Source: Pycnococcus provasolii
Taxonomy: Eukaryota; Chlorophyta; Pseudoscourfieldiophyceae; Pseudoscourfieldiales; Pycnococcaceae
Length of the DNA: 64,000 nt
Direction: 5' to 3'
NCBI GenBank assembly: GCA_938743325.2
Contig: OW568875.1
Coordinates: 496,001-560,000 of the forward strand
Each line of letters begins with the position of its first letter. The stretch's first letter is position 1. The notes below the pieces were generated by a model, which saw only the letters and a list, made by a program, of their open reading frames with translations, ran no database searches and had not been told where the DNA came from. Positions 21,109-32,728 of this stretch are shown here, piece by piece. Both the position numbers and the translations under genes were made by a program.

Positions 21109-22938
21109 TCACATCCTCCACGGAGGCTGCTCGATCTTTTCGCCATCGGCGGGACTTGCCGGCGTCGCCGATGTCGTCGTCGTGCGGGTCTGCGTCGTCT
21201 GCTCGCACGTCCAAACGCGTGGCGTGAATACATAGTTTGGGAGCTTGTGTGCTCTGTCATGATCCCCTCTCGCGCCCGTGCGACGCAGGGCCGAGGCGGC
21301 ACCTCGCGAAAGCGCGTGCTGCGCCACCGCAAGTTCACGCCGCAACGCCATCGCCTCGCGACGGGCCTTCGCCTCGCGCCTGCGCGCCTCGTCAGCAGAC
21401 GCAATTGCCTCCCCCATAGCAGCGGCGGCGGCGGCGGCGGCGCGCTCGGCAGCCTCGGCAGCCTTCTGCGACGCTGTGGCAGCCACACCATCGGCACTGC
21501 CACCGCCTTGAAACGGCACTGCTGGGCTACCTCCTGCACCTTGTAGGAAGAGCGCGGCAGCGTCGTCCGCGAGAAGCAGAGGCTCGTTCGTCGCAAGATC
21601 CTCTCTAAGCTGCGCCACGGCCATTTCAGCGTGCTTAGCACGGTTAGCAGCCGCAGTGGCAAGTGCTGTTAGGCGCCGCTCGTTTGCCTCTGCCATTGCC
21701 ATTGCCATCGCCTCCTCTGCTGCCGATGCTCGTGACAACGCCTCCTGCGCGATCGATGCAGCTTTGCTACCTGCTTCAAATACCGCCGCTGGCTGTGGCT
21801 GTGGCTGTGGCTGTGGTGACTGTGGCTGTGGTGTTGAGGATTTCGCGCGCGCCGGCGATCTGGATAATGTGGCAGCAGGATCAGCGGCAGCCATTCCTCG
21901 GTGACGACTTTCCTCTCGCCGAGGACTTGCTAGAGCCTCCTCTATTTCAGCCACAGTGACTCTTGGTGCGCCAGATCCTGCTCTAGCCGGGAACTGTGCG
22001 GAGGAATTTCTCACCACGCTATGAGGATGATTTGGCTCAGCTTTCTCCACAAGAAGTGCTCGCAGACGGTCCATCTCCATGTTGCGCGCTTCGAGCTCTT
22101 CGCGCACACTTCCAAGCTGTGCAGCGAGCTCCTCCATGCGCATCGCCGAGTCCACGTCCGTCGTTCGTGTTCCAGACATTGGCGTCGCCGCAGCACGCAG
22201 TTCAGCACCGAGCGTATTCTTTTCGACTCCAGGCAAAGGCGTCGCGGATGCGGCGTGCAGTGCCTGTCGCAGCTCGTGCACGTATTGCGATCGCACGAAC
22301 ATCGCCGCGCGTTCGTGTTTTTCGTGTTCCGCCTTGAGTGCCGCGACGCGGTGTCTTTCCGCGAGCGCTCTTTGTTCATTTTCTCGCGCCAGGCTTTCTG
22401 CCAAGGTCCTGGCATTTCTTTCGTTGGCGGCTGCCGCGAAAGCCACCGCGAGCGCGTTGGTGTGCTCTTCTTCAAGTCTCGTGACAATAGCAGCCGAGTC
22501 ATGTCGCGGCGTCTTTTGGGGAGAGAGGCTGACTGGCGGCGTAGGCGGAACTGACGACATCACGGCAGCGTTCCCTTCTTGCGCGTAAGGCGCAGCCGCA
22601 AAGATGGCGGACGCTGCGGCGTTGGCTCTTGACGCGCGACTTGAACGCGCGTTTGCTGCGAGAGGTGCAGGTGATAATCGTGCTGCAGGCGTACGCACTG
22701 TCGCTCGCCTCCTTCCCGTGTTCGTCCCCAAACCGGGCGTGAGTCCCGCGGCGATTCGCCTTAAGGAGGAGGGGGCTCCCTCTTGCGAGTTTAAGTCAAG
22801 TGCAAGTTGCGCGAGTATTGCGGAGGCAGACGGCGGAGGTGGAGGCGTTGCATAAGGGAACGAGAAAGATAAAGGAGGCTGAGGCGAGTACGTGTTGGCG
22901 GCCGGAGGAGTACTGCCGGTGTTGGTGTTGGCGGCCAT
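21109..22938 (-). CDS. Alanine-rich coiled-coil protein of unknown function
   Basis: Predicted 609 aa; not recognised. The N terminus is Pro/Ser-rich with an SFSFPYATPPPPP run and scattered basic residues. From about residue 150 to 310 there is a long, heptad-like, Glu/Ala/Arg-rich helix (for example NERNARTLAESLARENEQRA and MEELAAQLGSVREELEARN). A short QPQPQPQP tract and a second Ala/Glu/Arg coiled coil (about 390-560) follow. The tail is basic and Thr-rich. No enzymatic motif is visible. The composition suggests a structural or scaffold protein of cytoskeleton or flagellum, but that is a guess. Single exon. ATG at 22938. Confidence 0.7.
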   Translation of the reverse strand: MAANTNTGSTPPAANTYSPQPPLSFSFPYATPPPPPSASAILAQLALDLNSQEGAPSSLRRIAAGLTPGLGTNTGRRRATVRTPAARLSPAPLAANARSSRASRANAAASAIFAAAPYAQEGNAAVMSSVPPTPPVSLSPQKTPRHDSAAIVTRLEEEHTNALAVAFAAAANERNARTLAESLARENEQRALAERHRVAALKAEHEKHERAAMFVRSQYVHELRQALHAASATPLPGVEKNTLGAELRAAATPMSGTRTTDVDSAMRMEELAAQLGSVREELEARNMEMDRLRALLVEKAEPNHPHSVVRNSSAQFPARAGSGAPRVTVAEIEEALASPRREESRHRGMAAADPAATLSRSPARAKSSTPQPQSPQPQPQPQPAAVFEAGSKAASIAQEALSRASAAEEAMAMAMAEANERRLTALATAAANRAKHAEMAVAQLREDLATNEPLLLADDAAALFLQGAGGSPAVPFQGGGSADGVAATASQKAAEAAERAAAAAAAAMGEAIASADEARRREAKARREAMALRRELAVAQHALSRGAASALRRTGARGDHDRAHKLPNYVFTPRVWTCEQTTQTRTTTTSATPASPADGEKIEQPPWRM

Positions 22939-23436
22939 CTCTCTTGACGCTGTGAACGAACGGGGAACGGGAACGGGGGCAGCTCTTGCAAGTCAAACTT
23001 CGAGGGCAGAAGGGAGTGGAGTTTGTGTGTGGGTTGCCGTGTTGGTTGGAGGCGAACCGTTTATTAGGCAACGTTCGTTCGGCAACGTTCGGCGACCAAA
23101 CAAAGCTTTCCTTCGAAGCCCACCAAAGCCCACCACCTAGGGAGCCTGTTGAGAATGGCTGAATGGGGGTGGTCAATCCGGGTGGTACAGTACAACCTCT
23201 GCTTCATTGAAGTTACGCTTTAAGGTTTTTTTAAAGATTTCAGGTGTTTGCGATCCGTGTTGACTTCACATGTCACTTGTACCGTGGTAATCATCATCCC
23301 GATGTGAGTTTTGGAGGATGACCAGTGAGGCTGCCGAGGTACAGTACCGCTAAATCGCTAATACAGGTTAGCACTTAAGGGGAGCATTGGTCTGCACGTT
23401 TATACATGTGGTAGTTACTAGTGAGTGTCTCAAACT
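22939..23436. other. Spacer without recognised gene
   Basis: About 500 bases between the coiled-coil gene's start and the BTB gene's stop, both on the minus strand. Nothing beyond ordinary promoter and 3' UTR sequence was seen. Confidence 0.5.
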
Positions 23437-24606
23437 TCAAGGCGAGCCAGCCGTTGCCGCCGCCAAGCATAGCGCCAAGTTCCGTCGACTCGCGTCACTC
23501 TTTTTCTTTTCGTTGCGCTTCATCGCTTTGTGTAAGCCTTGCATGCGCGTGCTGCCATGCGCATGCGTCATCAAAGGCGGGATGGCCTCAGGGCGACCTT
23601 TCCATCCGTATACGCGCCATGTCGCTCTCGAATTAGGCGGAACGCTGAACTCGAGACCGTGGCTGAATACTTGGTTGATCGGAACGCGGAAGTCAATGTC
23701 GAGCGCGGGGGTCCCCGCCTCATTGTTGCTAATCGTAGCTGAGGCTACCGTGTCCAAGCCGCGGTGGGTAAGCTCTTGCCAGTCAAATGTTGCAAGTTCG
23801 TCGTTGTCATAATCAATGGTGTAGGGCCAAAGAAATCCTTCTCCAGCATCATTTTGGTCAGCATTTTGAACATCTTCAGATCCAAAAGTGGGTTTCACCA
23901 AGAGCTTGAAGTCGCCGTCGTCACGTCCACGGCGATCCGTCGAAAGATGACAAGCGCACTTTGACCAATCATCTTCGTTTTCCCGTTCCCGGTTTTCGTC
24001 CGGTCGATATCGTTGGAAACGAACATCGCCGCATAGCACTGCGTGCGATATATACAAAACGTCGCCGTCATCTACCTTGACACAATCATCTTGATGTTGA
24101 TAATTATAGCTTCTCAATTCTAGCACGAACGACTCCGCCACGGGCTCCTCCACCGCGACACGCTTCGCCAACTCCTTCAGTGCCGTAGTGCACTCCTCAC
24201 GCAGGTTGTCGAGTGCGAAGAACTCCGCTTCGTTTGCGAGGTCTTCGAGCAGTGTGGCGTTGTTCGCAATTGCGGCTGGCAATTTATTCGCGCGCATCCA
24301 AGCCAACACGTGCTTGAAGAGTTCCGGGTCGCGGTCGACAAAGATGCTCGCCGTCGTCGCCACGTCGCATGCGTCGGCAGCTCCGGCAAGGTCCCGCTTC
24401 ACGGCTGCGGCCAGGTACCCACCGCACGCTTCGATGGTGGCGAGCGACGTGACGAATTGCACGCCTCCCGCGTCCACGACGACGCGCCGAGGACGAACTT
24501 GCATCGTGGTCTGTGCGGGAGGCGTGGAGGCACCCTCTATTCTTAGCTCGTTCGACTCCCCGACGAGCTCTTGGATACGGCGCCGCTTGCCAGCACTTGC
24601 GGACAT
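23437..24606 (-). CDS. BTB/POZ (T1, KCTD-like) domain protein
   Basis: Predicted 389 aa. Residues about 38-140 form a potassium-channel-tetramerisation-type BTB domain: VVVDAGGVQFVTSLATIEA, ASIFVDRDPELFKHVLAWMR and LANEAEFFALDNLREEC fit its conserved strands and helices. KCTD proteins assemble as oligomers and often serve as Cullin-3 adaptors. The C-terminal 200 residues (FRVPINQVFSHGLEFSVPPN and nearby) are not recognised. A short basic KRRR near the N terminus may direct nuclear entry. The ATG at 24606 precedes the domain closely; upstream open frame to 24915 overlaps the promoter shared with the LRR gene and lacks domain features. Confidence 0.82.
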   Translation of the reverse strand: MSASAGKRRRIQELVGESNELRIEGASTPPAQTTMQVRPRRVVVDAGGVQFVTSLATIEACGGYLAAAVKRDLAGAADACDVATTASIFVDRDPELFKHVLAWMRANKLPAAIANNATLLEDLANEAEFFALDNLREECTTALKELAKRVAVEEPVAESFVLELRSYNYQHQDDCVKVDDGDVLYISHAVLCGDVRFQRYRPDENRERENEDDWSKCACHLSTDRRGRDDGDFKLLVKPTFGSEDVQNADQNDAGEGFLWPYTIDYDNDELATFDWQELTHRGLDTVASATISNNEAGTPALDIDFRVPINQVFSHGLEFSVPPNSRATWRVYGWKGRPEAIPPLMTHAHGSTRMQGLHKAMKRNEKKKSDASRRNLALCLAAATAGSP

Positions 24607-24913
24607 GACGACGATGACAAAATGCGCCGGAAAGAAACACTTCGGATTCAATGAGGAAAACCCAATCATCAGGAAAGGGGAAACCAAGGAACGGAAAATC
24701 CGTCCCAAGGGGGATCCCGAACTACAGTAAGAAGAAAACCCGACCCAGTGTAAAGTATGCCCCAGAGGCGGCGGCGGTCCTGTCAGACTGTACGATATGG
24801 ATAAACCTCCCCCCTCCCCCTCCTTCCTAGTCCTACGGAACGGAACCAACATTTGTGTCTTTAAAGTATTCCTCTCGTCCCAATCAATACTCTGCTCTGC
24901 GATAACTGCCTTC
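24607..24913. other. Divergent promoter of BTB and LRR genes
   Basis: About 300 bases shared by two genes reading away from each other. A poly-C-rich stretch (CCTCCCCCCTCCCCCTCC, about 24805) is the only notable feature. Confidence 0.5.
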
Positions 24914-27172
24914 ATGCCGCCGTCCGTGCCTGCTGCTCGTGCTCATCGTGGTGCTCCTTCTTTAGCCCTGGGGTTCAATCGCGGCTCCTTCTTGCGTCAT
25001 CGTCATCGTAAATTGGTGTGCCGGGTTTCGTCGTCAGGGTCATCAGGGTCGTCATCAGCTGGCTCCTCCTCGAAGTCTTCTTCGTCGTCGGCGTCACCCG
25101 CATCAGCGGGGCCCTCAGAGGAGGTGGAAGTTGTCGAAGAAGTTATCGAAGTTCTCGTCGACGAAGATGGAAACGAAATTGAGACAACCAAATCAAAGGC
25201 GTCTTCTAACAAGTCGTCCACAACAGCAGGTGCTCCTCGCACCACGGCCCAAACAACGCCGAAGGCTTCTGTCGCGCAGAGAAAACCAACGACACCGCCA
25301 CCAAGCGAAGGAATCTCGCTCGGCATCGTCATACCTGTCGCCGCGGCAGCTGTGGGAGCGGCGGGACTCTTCTATGCGCTGAACCAGAAAAAAGACACGA
25401 AGAAAAAGACGTCGCGACGAAACGAAGAGAGCGCTGAAGACGACTCGCCCGTGCCAGACACCTTCTCCGCGGACGACTTCAAGCCGGCGAGCGACGACGT
25501 GCGCGAGCAGCTCATGCGACAGTTCCAAGACACAGCCACGAAAGAAGTGGAGAAGGTTGACAGGAGCGTCGTCAACAGGTGCACGAGCTTGCTGCGCACC
25601 GCCGTGGAAGCTGACCTCAGCGGCAAGGGACTGGGCGAGGAAGGCTCGTGCGTCGTAGTCGAAGCTCTCGCATTCAACAACCAGTGCCTGCGTTGCGACC
25701 TCAGCATGAATGGTATGACGGGCAAGGCTGTCGCACACCTCTGCGAGGCGCTCGAGTCGAACGGAACGCTCGTCGAACTGGATCTCAGCGGCAACGGCGT
25801 CGGCGACGAGGGTGCCGCCGCGCTCGGCGCGCTGCTGCAGTCAAGCACCTGCGCACTCACCACGATCAGCCTCAGCAACGCAGGCATTGGCGACGATGGA
25901 GCCAAGGCGCTTGCCGAGGCTCTCGCGAAAAACGAGACGCTCACACATATCGACCTCGACAACAACGCGATAGACTACGACGGGTCGGTGGCCATTGCCA
26001 ATATGCTTGCTAATAATTCAACGCTCGCAGAGCTTGACCTGTCTGGCAACTACGTTGGTGCGCTTGGCGCGACGGCACTCGCACAGGGCATGAAGACCAA
26101 CGAGGGCTTGACAGAGCTTCGCGTCAATGGAAATGACATCGGCGACGATGCTTTCGCTGTCTTTGTGGACGCACTCGTCGAGCAGGAGAACAACAGCCTG
26201 AAGGAATTGGACTTGGGCAACAACGGTGCAGGCATGAAAGGCGCACAGGCTCTGTCAAGGCTACTGATGAAGGGCTGCAGTGATGAGACCTCCTCACCAG
26301 CCTCAACCACCGACACCGACACCGACACCGACGCCGCCGCCTCCTCCTCCTCCTCCTCCCCCGCCACAGATGATGACGATGCCACATCATCATCCGGGGA
26401 GAACGACGAGAACGACGACAAGGCAGACACATCACCGGAGATATCGTCGTCCTCGGAGCAGACAGATGCCGTTATTGGAGGTAACCTGCAAAAGTTGAAC
26501 ATGTATATGAATGAAATTGGCGACGAGGGAGCGAAGCTGATTGCGGATGCGCTTGAGAAGAATAATGTGCTCACATGGCTTGACATCGGAGGAAATAATA
26601 TCGGCCCTCGCGGTGCCGACCATGTTTCTCGTATTCTGTCAAAGAACTGCGGAGTACTTGGCACGCTCGAGTGCGGTTACAATCCCATGGGATCGGAGGG
26701 GATGCAGAGCATTGCGGAGGCCATCAAATTTGCCAAGGGACCCGATCCGATGAAGCCGAACGCACCCAGCGGCGTTACCGAGTTACACCTTGGATGGTGC
26801 AAGGGCGGTGCGAAGGGCGCAGAGAGCTTTGCGGATGCGCTGCGCTTCAACGAGTCCATCACGTACCTAGACCTTCGCGGAAACAACATGGCAGATGAGG
26901 GCTGCGTTGCCCTTGCCGAGTCGATCAGGGTTGTGAGCGACTCACTTCGCAAGCTCGATCTTGGGTACAATGAAATCAAGGATGACGGCGCCTTTGCTCT
27001 TTCGAGAGCCATCAAAAACAACCCCGAAGGATCAGTCACTTCGCTGCTGCTGAACAATAATTACATCACCAAGTTTGGAGAGGTTGCGTTGCAGGAGAGT
27101 GCCGACTTTGTTCGTGAGATGAGAAGAGACGAGGAGGAGGAGGAGGCGGAGGATATCGACATTGTGTTTTGA
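24914..27172 (+). CDS. Leucine-rich repeat protein (ribonuclease-inhibitor type), probable plastid membrane protein
   Basis: Predicted 752 aa. The first 45 residues are basic and Ser/Ala-rich with no acidic residue, like a chloroplast transit peptide, then comes a long polyserine stretch. A hydrophobic helix (ISLGIVIPVAAAAVGAAGLFYAL, about 133-156) follows, then a charged linker. From about 235 to the end are RI-type LRRs of about 28 residues (LVELDLSGNGVGDEGAAALG is typical). They are split by an acidic Ser/Thr/Asp insert of about 65 residues (about 455-520). The tail is Glu-rich. Many algae carry such RNI-like repeats; partners are unknown. Start ATG 24914 is chosen over the longer frame because it gives the transit peptide. 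Confidence 0.8.
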   Translation: MPPSVPAARAHRGAPSLALGFNRGSFLRHRHRKLVCRVSSSGSSGSSSAGSSSKSSSSSASPASAGPSEEVEVVEEVIEVLVDEDGNEIETTKSKASSNKSSTTAGAPRTTAQTTPKASVAQRKPTTPPPSEGISLGIVIPVAAAAVGAAGLFYALNQKKDTKKKTSRRNEESAEDDSPVPDTFSADDFKPASDDVREQLMRQFQDTATKEVEKVDRSVVNRCTSLLRTAVEADLSGKGLGEEGSCVVVEALAFNNQCLRCDLSMNGMTGKAVAHLCEALESNGTLVELDLSGNGVGDEGAAALGALLQSSTCALTTISLSNAGIGDDGAKALAEALAKNETLTHIDLDNNAIDYDGSVAIANMLANNSTLAELDLSGNYVGALGATALAQGMKTNEGLTELRVNGNDIGDDAFAVFVDALVEQENNSLKELDLGNNGAGMKGAQALSRLLMKGCSDETSSPASTTDTDTDTDAAASSSSSSPATDDDDATSSSGENDENDDKADTSPEISSSSEQTDAVIGGNLQKLNMYMNEIGDEGAKLIADALEKNNVLTWLDIGGNNIGPRGADHVSRILSKNCGVLGTLECGYNPMGSEGMQSIAEAIKFAKGPDPMKPNAPSGVTELHLGWCKGGAKGAESFADALRFNESITYLDLRGNNMADEGCVALAESIRVVSDSLRKLDLGYNEIKDDGAFALSRAIKNNPEGSVTSLLLNNNYITKFGEVALQESADFVREMRRDEEEEEAEDIDIVF

Positions 27173-27368
27173 ACGGCCTCCTTTTTTGTCATTCAAAACG
27201 TGGCGTGTCACTAAAGCTTTCAAAAGAATTAGATTATACCCCAACACTTCTTTCTCCCCGTTGCCCTTTTCACACGAAACATCTATTGAAGAACAAGAAA
27301 GAACGAATGGAAAAAAGCTGGTACACCCCAGTGACAGTGTTACGGTTGTTCTTGATAAAATTTCATGA

Positions 27369-30300
27369 CTAGACTTCAACCTTTATGGGTGGTTCATCAG
27401 GGGAGGGACCCTTAACCCCTGGATCATTAGGGGAGGGACCCTTCCACTTCCAGTTAACCTCTTCTCCCTCCTTGTTCTTCCCGGTCACCCACTGATAAAA
27501 TACTGTCGGATACGAACGAATCGGCGTAATGGCGAAGAAACGGATCCATCGTCGTATCCACGTAAGGAATATGGCATGAGAATTTCTACCGATGAATCCG
27601 CGCACGAAATTGGATTTGGCAAAATTCTCGAAGCGTAGCGAGACCGCCTTCTTCATCTTCTTCATCTTCTTCGCAGTGGCTGGGAAGAATGAAGTGAACT
27701 TGCCCCAAATCACGTTGACAATCGGAGTGTACATTCGCGATAGAAGGGCAAAAAAGCGCAATATGGTGCCGATCGCGAAGAGAGAGCAGCACCCCGTGGT
27801 GACGACGTCGTCGAGATATTTTTGCCAGTGTTCGTACTTATCTTTGCTGTATGCCAATTTTTGCTCCGGCGTCGCCTGGGACCACGATGTGCTAAGGCCA
27901 AAATTCTTCTTCCACAGCCACCTTTCGAATTGGCGTTCGCTGCTCCACGGTGGATAAAAGCCAAGACCTTGGTCACCAAGAGTCGTGCGGACAATCAGCT
28001 CCTGGTACGACAAGGCTGCGTGAGCGCGCAGCTCGCCTACGAGGATCGACTCAACCATCCACCGGCCAGGGCTGCAGGCCCAAAGCCACGTTGCGCCAAG
28101 CGTCTTCACGTCTGTGTAAGTCAGTCCAATGATGCCGTTGACGAAGATGCACGAGACGAGACTGGTCATGACACTCACGAGAGCCTGGTTCGACTGAGCA
28201 ACTGTCTCGGAGGCGAGCACACCTATACCGCCCGCGGCATAGCTTCCAGTCATCAAGATTGCCCAGAACGTGGCAAATGGCATTTCTGGAAGAACGAAGT
28301 TGTAAGACATACCAAGAAAAAAGGCGGATGCCGAGCAGTGCTCGATGATGTCGATGATGATTCGCGCCAGGTAAGCAAGAGGAGCCGAAATGCCGCTCAT
28401 TTCCTCACGCTTGCGCTCCGCAACATCGGCTCCAAAGTAATTGCACGAGCTCACCGACGCAAAGCACGACGCAATAGCACTCATCATCACGCCGACCATG
28501 GCCAACTTGTCATCCCGTGGATCGTAAACTTGGTAGTCAGAGCTCATAAAGACACCAACTGCTAGGCCGGCAAAGCACAGGCTGAGCATGCGGCCGAGGA
28601 TGCCTCCGAAAGATCGCACCTTCTGCATCACGAGGCGATGAAATAGCCAGACGAACTGCGTCATCCACGGCACACCTTCACGAGCATTTGGCAAGCCACG
28701 AGGCTTACCAGGCTTATTGCGGAAAAATAACTGAGACATTCTGTTCGGACTGGTCACTGGGACAGAGGTCGCATGGGACAGAGGTCCGTCGGCGTTCCCA
28801 GGTATCGCGGGTTCGCCGTCACCTGTGGACCATCGTTTCGAACTCAACTTATTCACCGCAATGCCACCCGCAGCTCGCTGCGGCATCACGCCGCCCCACA
28901 ACATTGCCACCATCGCATCCTGTTCTCGATCCCCTTGCGAGTTGCTGTTTTCCACAGCTTCTGGACTGGGCAGAGGATGACGACCAGCAGATTCCACTAC
29001 AGGACCTGCAGTCTCGTGGTGGTGGTCATCGGCAACGTCGCTGAATTCCTCATCAAAGCCGATGACAAGGCTTGATGCTCCTGACCCAAAGGACTCCAGC
29101 ACGGGGCCAGCAGGATTCGTCTCATGTGCCTCATATTCCCCCGAATTACGTTCTCTCTCCTGCTTCGAGCGCTGCCGCTGCAATGCTCCTCGAAGCTCAA
29201 CCAAGGTTTTGTCGACATCCTTGCTTGCATGATTCTTATGTTTAGGCTGTCTCAAGGTGGCTTCAAGACCCATGGACTCCGTCGTGCGCCACTCTGCGAA
29301 AAGGTCGTCCAGCGTCGGCAGCTTACCATCGTCGTCAAGCATCATTCCGCCGACGCAGTCCATGAAAAAGTCAGCGGGATTCTCGTTCTCCGGGCAGCTA
29401 AAATTCAGCGGACCCTCGAAGTAGTTCAACGCCAAGCTCGTCGGGCCAACGAAAATCGGCTGACCGCCACGACCGAGAAGAACGAGTTCGTGGAACATGA
29501 GAAATACCTGGTATCGTGGCTGGTGAATGACGGCGGCAATTGTACGCCCCGTCTTCGCCACATTCGCGAGCGAGCCCATGAGCTCAAGGGTGTCGGTGGC
29601 GCCAAGGCCTGAGGTAGGCTCGTCAAGAAACAGCAATGTCGGATTCGACACCATCTCAACGCCCACATTGACGCGCTTCTTTTGGCCCCCACTTATGCCT
29701 CGCTTCGTCACGGTTCCCACAATGCTGTGCTGAATGTGCCCAAGGCCAATCATGTCGAGCACCGCGTTCACCATGGCATCTATTTCTTGGTTCGCTGCAT
29801 CTTTTTTGGATTTCTTGCTGGTCAATCCTGCCGAGCTCTTGGCCGTTGGAAGGCGAAGGCGGGCAGCATATTCCAAATTCTCGCGCACGGTGAGGTCACC
29901 GTACACCGTATCCTCCTGAGGCACGTATCCCAGCGGAGCACCACCCACAGAGCCAGGAGTCGTGTCGACATCATTCACCTTCACGTTGCCCGTGACCTTT
30001 CCGTATGCGGCACGGCCGCAAATCACGTTCATCAAACTACTCTTACCACATCCGGAAGGTCCCATGAGCGCCGTCATGTGCCCCGCCGAGAATGAGCCAG
30101 TGATGTCGGTGAGAATCTGCTTATTTCCGACGAAAAGATTGAGCTTTACGAATTCGATCGTCACCCGATTCTCACAATCTGGGAATCCAGTGCTATTCTC
30201 AGATCCATTTTTAGGCGTTCCAGATTCGCCTGAAGCATTTTTGAGAATCGCCTCCGCGCTGCCAGCCGAAATTTTATTTCCCTTGAGCAACTCGTAACGC

Positions 30301-32728
30301 TCATCCGAACGTTGCTGCACTTTCTGAATGTTTTTCACCATCATATTGTACCAGTAGTACATAATGGCCATGAAGATGAGGATGCAAAGTGTGCGTGCCC
30401 ACGCCGGGCTCGGGGACTCGTTGCCCTCTCCAGAGCAGTCGCTGCTCCATGGGCACGTCGTTCCTCCCGCCGATCGCTTCCGGCAGAACTTCCCGGGGGG
30501 GCATTTCTCGCGCACGGCGGCGTTGGGGCAGTACGCTCCTCTGGGGCATGGGCGGAATGCCGCATCGGGCGACTTGATGGAATCGTACCCGCTCCACCCT
30601 TGAGGACAGTAGTATCCGCTGCTGGTATTCTCGGGAATTGGTGACAGCACCTGCCGGTGCTTCATCGCCTTGCGAATGCCGTTCACGAGCTGTGCTTGGC
30701 AACTCGTTTGCTCCATGAGAAGTGGCATACCTGCTGGACAGATTTGACCTTCGGGGCATGGCACAAGCCATGCGTGTGGTGCCTCGAGTTTTTCCGGAGG
30801 AGGTGGTGGCGCAAACTGCGCAAGCGTACGGCGCTGAGATGTCTCGAGGTCGTCTCCGTTGTCCGCTTCGCTGCTGTCCCTTGCGCCGTTCAGAGAGCGA
30901 CGCCGATTCTGCGGCTTTGGCGGCGGCGGCGCGCCAGGGACTGTGAGGTTAAGCCCAAGGGGGGGACAGTAGTGCCCATCGGGGCACACGCTTGCGAGCG
31001 TGTGTGCAAATGTGTTTACGGTTCCGCCTGGGCAGAAGTCCCCGAGCAGGCATGGCATGCAGACACCCTCGCAGCCACCCCAAAGTCCGTTCGGGTCTGT
31101 GAGCTCCTGTGGACACAGCTCCGCCGTCTCGCCGTCCTTGGTGATGGAGCAAGGCACACACTGAAACATAGGCGCGCAAGCGCCACCTTCTTCGATGTCG
31201 CGACGCCACAGCGTCCTCTTTTGGCTGATCATATCGTGACCTCCCACGGTGTATCTCTTTTGCTTGCTTACCGAGGCATTACTCATGGCATCGTACCAAC
31301 CTGTTGGCCTTCCGTTGTCATCGTAAATTCGCGTGAATCCATCTTGGCCCTGGTAGCGAAGGAAGTGCGTAGGATTAGGATTGCAGCACGCCAGCAGACC
31401 ACCGCTGCGCATCAGCTCCTGACGCTTCTTCTCAGCCTCGTTTGCAATGTCGACGAGCGCTGAAGTGTTCTTCCCGGCGTTGTAGATGTCGAGCTGATTG
31501 TCGATGATCTCAACCACATTCGAGCAGTTTTGAACAGTCGGCGCCGTGCAGTTTGCCGCGAACCAGATGAGCTCCTGCCTCTTCTGCTCAACGTCCGCGC
31601 GAAATTCCTCAATCGTCTGGTTCGTCCGCACGACAAAGTCGACGAGCGTGCGGTTGCCATCCATAATGAACTCCACCGCGGTGCGATTTGCCTCCACAGC
31701 GCTGTTGTTAGCCTGTCGGAACGTCTCCTCGAACATCACAACCGGGGCGCCGACGAGGAGCGCGTAATCGCGGCTGGTGAAGTTGTCGAAGCGGTCGCCC
31801 GAGTCCTCCCCCTCGCCGAACAGCGTTCCGTTCTTGCGCAGCTCCTGCATCCACGGCGGATCGCCGGGCAACTCTTGGTCGAGCGGTCCTCTCGTTTGGC
31901 GCTCGAGCCACCACTGCGTGGAGTTGAACTGGCCCTCCGCCCTGTCCGTCGCGTTTGGGAAAAGCGCCTTCTGCAGCTCCGGCGACATGGGCCAGAGAGT
32001 CCTCGCACCTGATGATGCCGCACCGTCTGCCAGATTACCCGCGGTTCCCGAAGCGCCCGGCGGTGCTTGCAAAGTGGATCCCGGCGGTGGCGTGAACTTC
32101 GAAACGTCCACGTTCGGCTTGCTCGGGTCAAAGCCAGGTGGCACGCCGATTCCGGACAGCGGGTTGCTAGGGTCGATTCCGGATACACTCGGAGGCACCT
32201 TGTTGGTGTAGTCGGGCGGTGGAGGAAGCCGCGAAGGGTCGAGCGGCGCGAGCTTCACGTTATTTGGCGCTGGCTGTGGAAGGTTGTTCAGGTCAAGCTT
32301 GAGTCGTCCAATGGCACCGCTCATGTCGAACGAGGGCGTCGACTTTTCGTTCATTTTGTTAAAGTTGAGTCCCGCGCCCTTGGCCATTTCGTTTGGCAAG
32401 CTGATGTCTTCGTCCTCCTCTGTTGTAACAATAAAAGTGTTGTTTTTTGAGCGTTGTGAGTGTTGTTATGGTATGTGTTTATTATGAAACGTTGGTCATA
32501 TGAAAGGACGAAGGACGCACCATAGTCGTAGTCGTAGGGCAAGCCCGAGTCGTCGTACGAGTAGTCGTCGTTGAACGGCCAGACGGCTGTTACAGGTTGG
32601 AGCACAGACGAAAGCATGACGATCTTCAGAACACACAACAGAAGTGAGAAAGAAGATAGCGCAAGAAGAGCAGAGGGCCGAGGCCGAGGTCTGGCAGTCC
32701 GACATAGCGCCGCCACCGCCATAGCCAT
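27369..32728 (-). CDS. ABCG (WBC) half-size ABC transporter with Cys-rich extracellular N terminus, plant ABCG24/28-like (two exons)
   Basis: Predicted 1752 aa from exon 1 (32728-32521) and exon 2 (32419-27369), joined over a 101-nt intron (GTGCGT donor, CAACAG acceptor). The join reads ...YDYDY then EEDEDISLPNEMAK in frame. Exon 1 supplies the signal peptide (LLALSSFSLLLCVLKIVMLSS). The large luminal or extracellular part has Cys repeats such as CPDGHYCPPLG, CPEGQICPAGM and CPRGAYCPNA. A TM helix follows, then the nucleotide-binding domain with Walker A GPSGCGKSS, signature ISGGQKKRVNVG and Walker B LLFLDEPTSGLG. A linker of about 250 residues and a C-terminal ABC2 membrane domain of several helices complete it. 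Domain order (NBD before TMD, Cys-rich N terminus) is that of plant ABCG24/28 proteins. Cargo unknown; lipid or wall material is usual for the subfamily. Confidence 0.92.
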
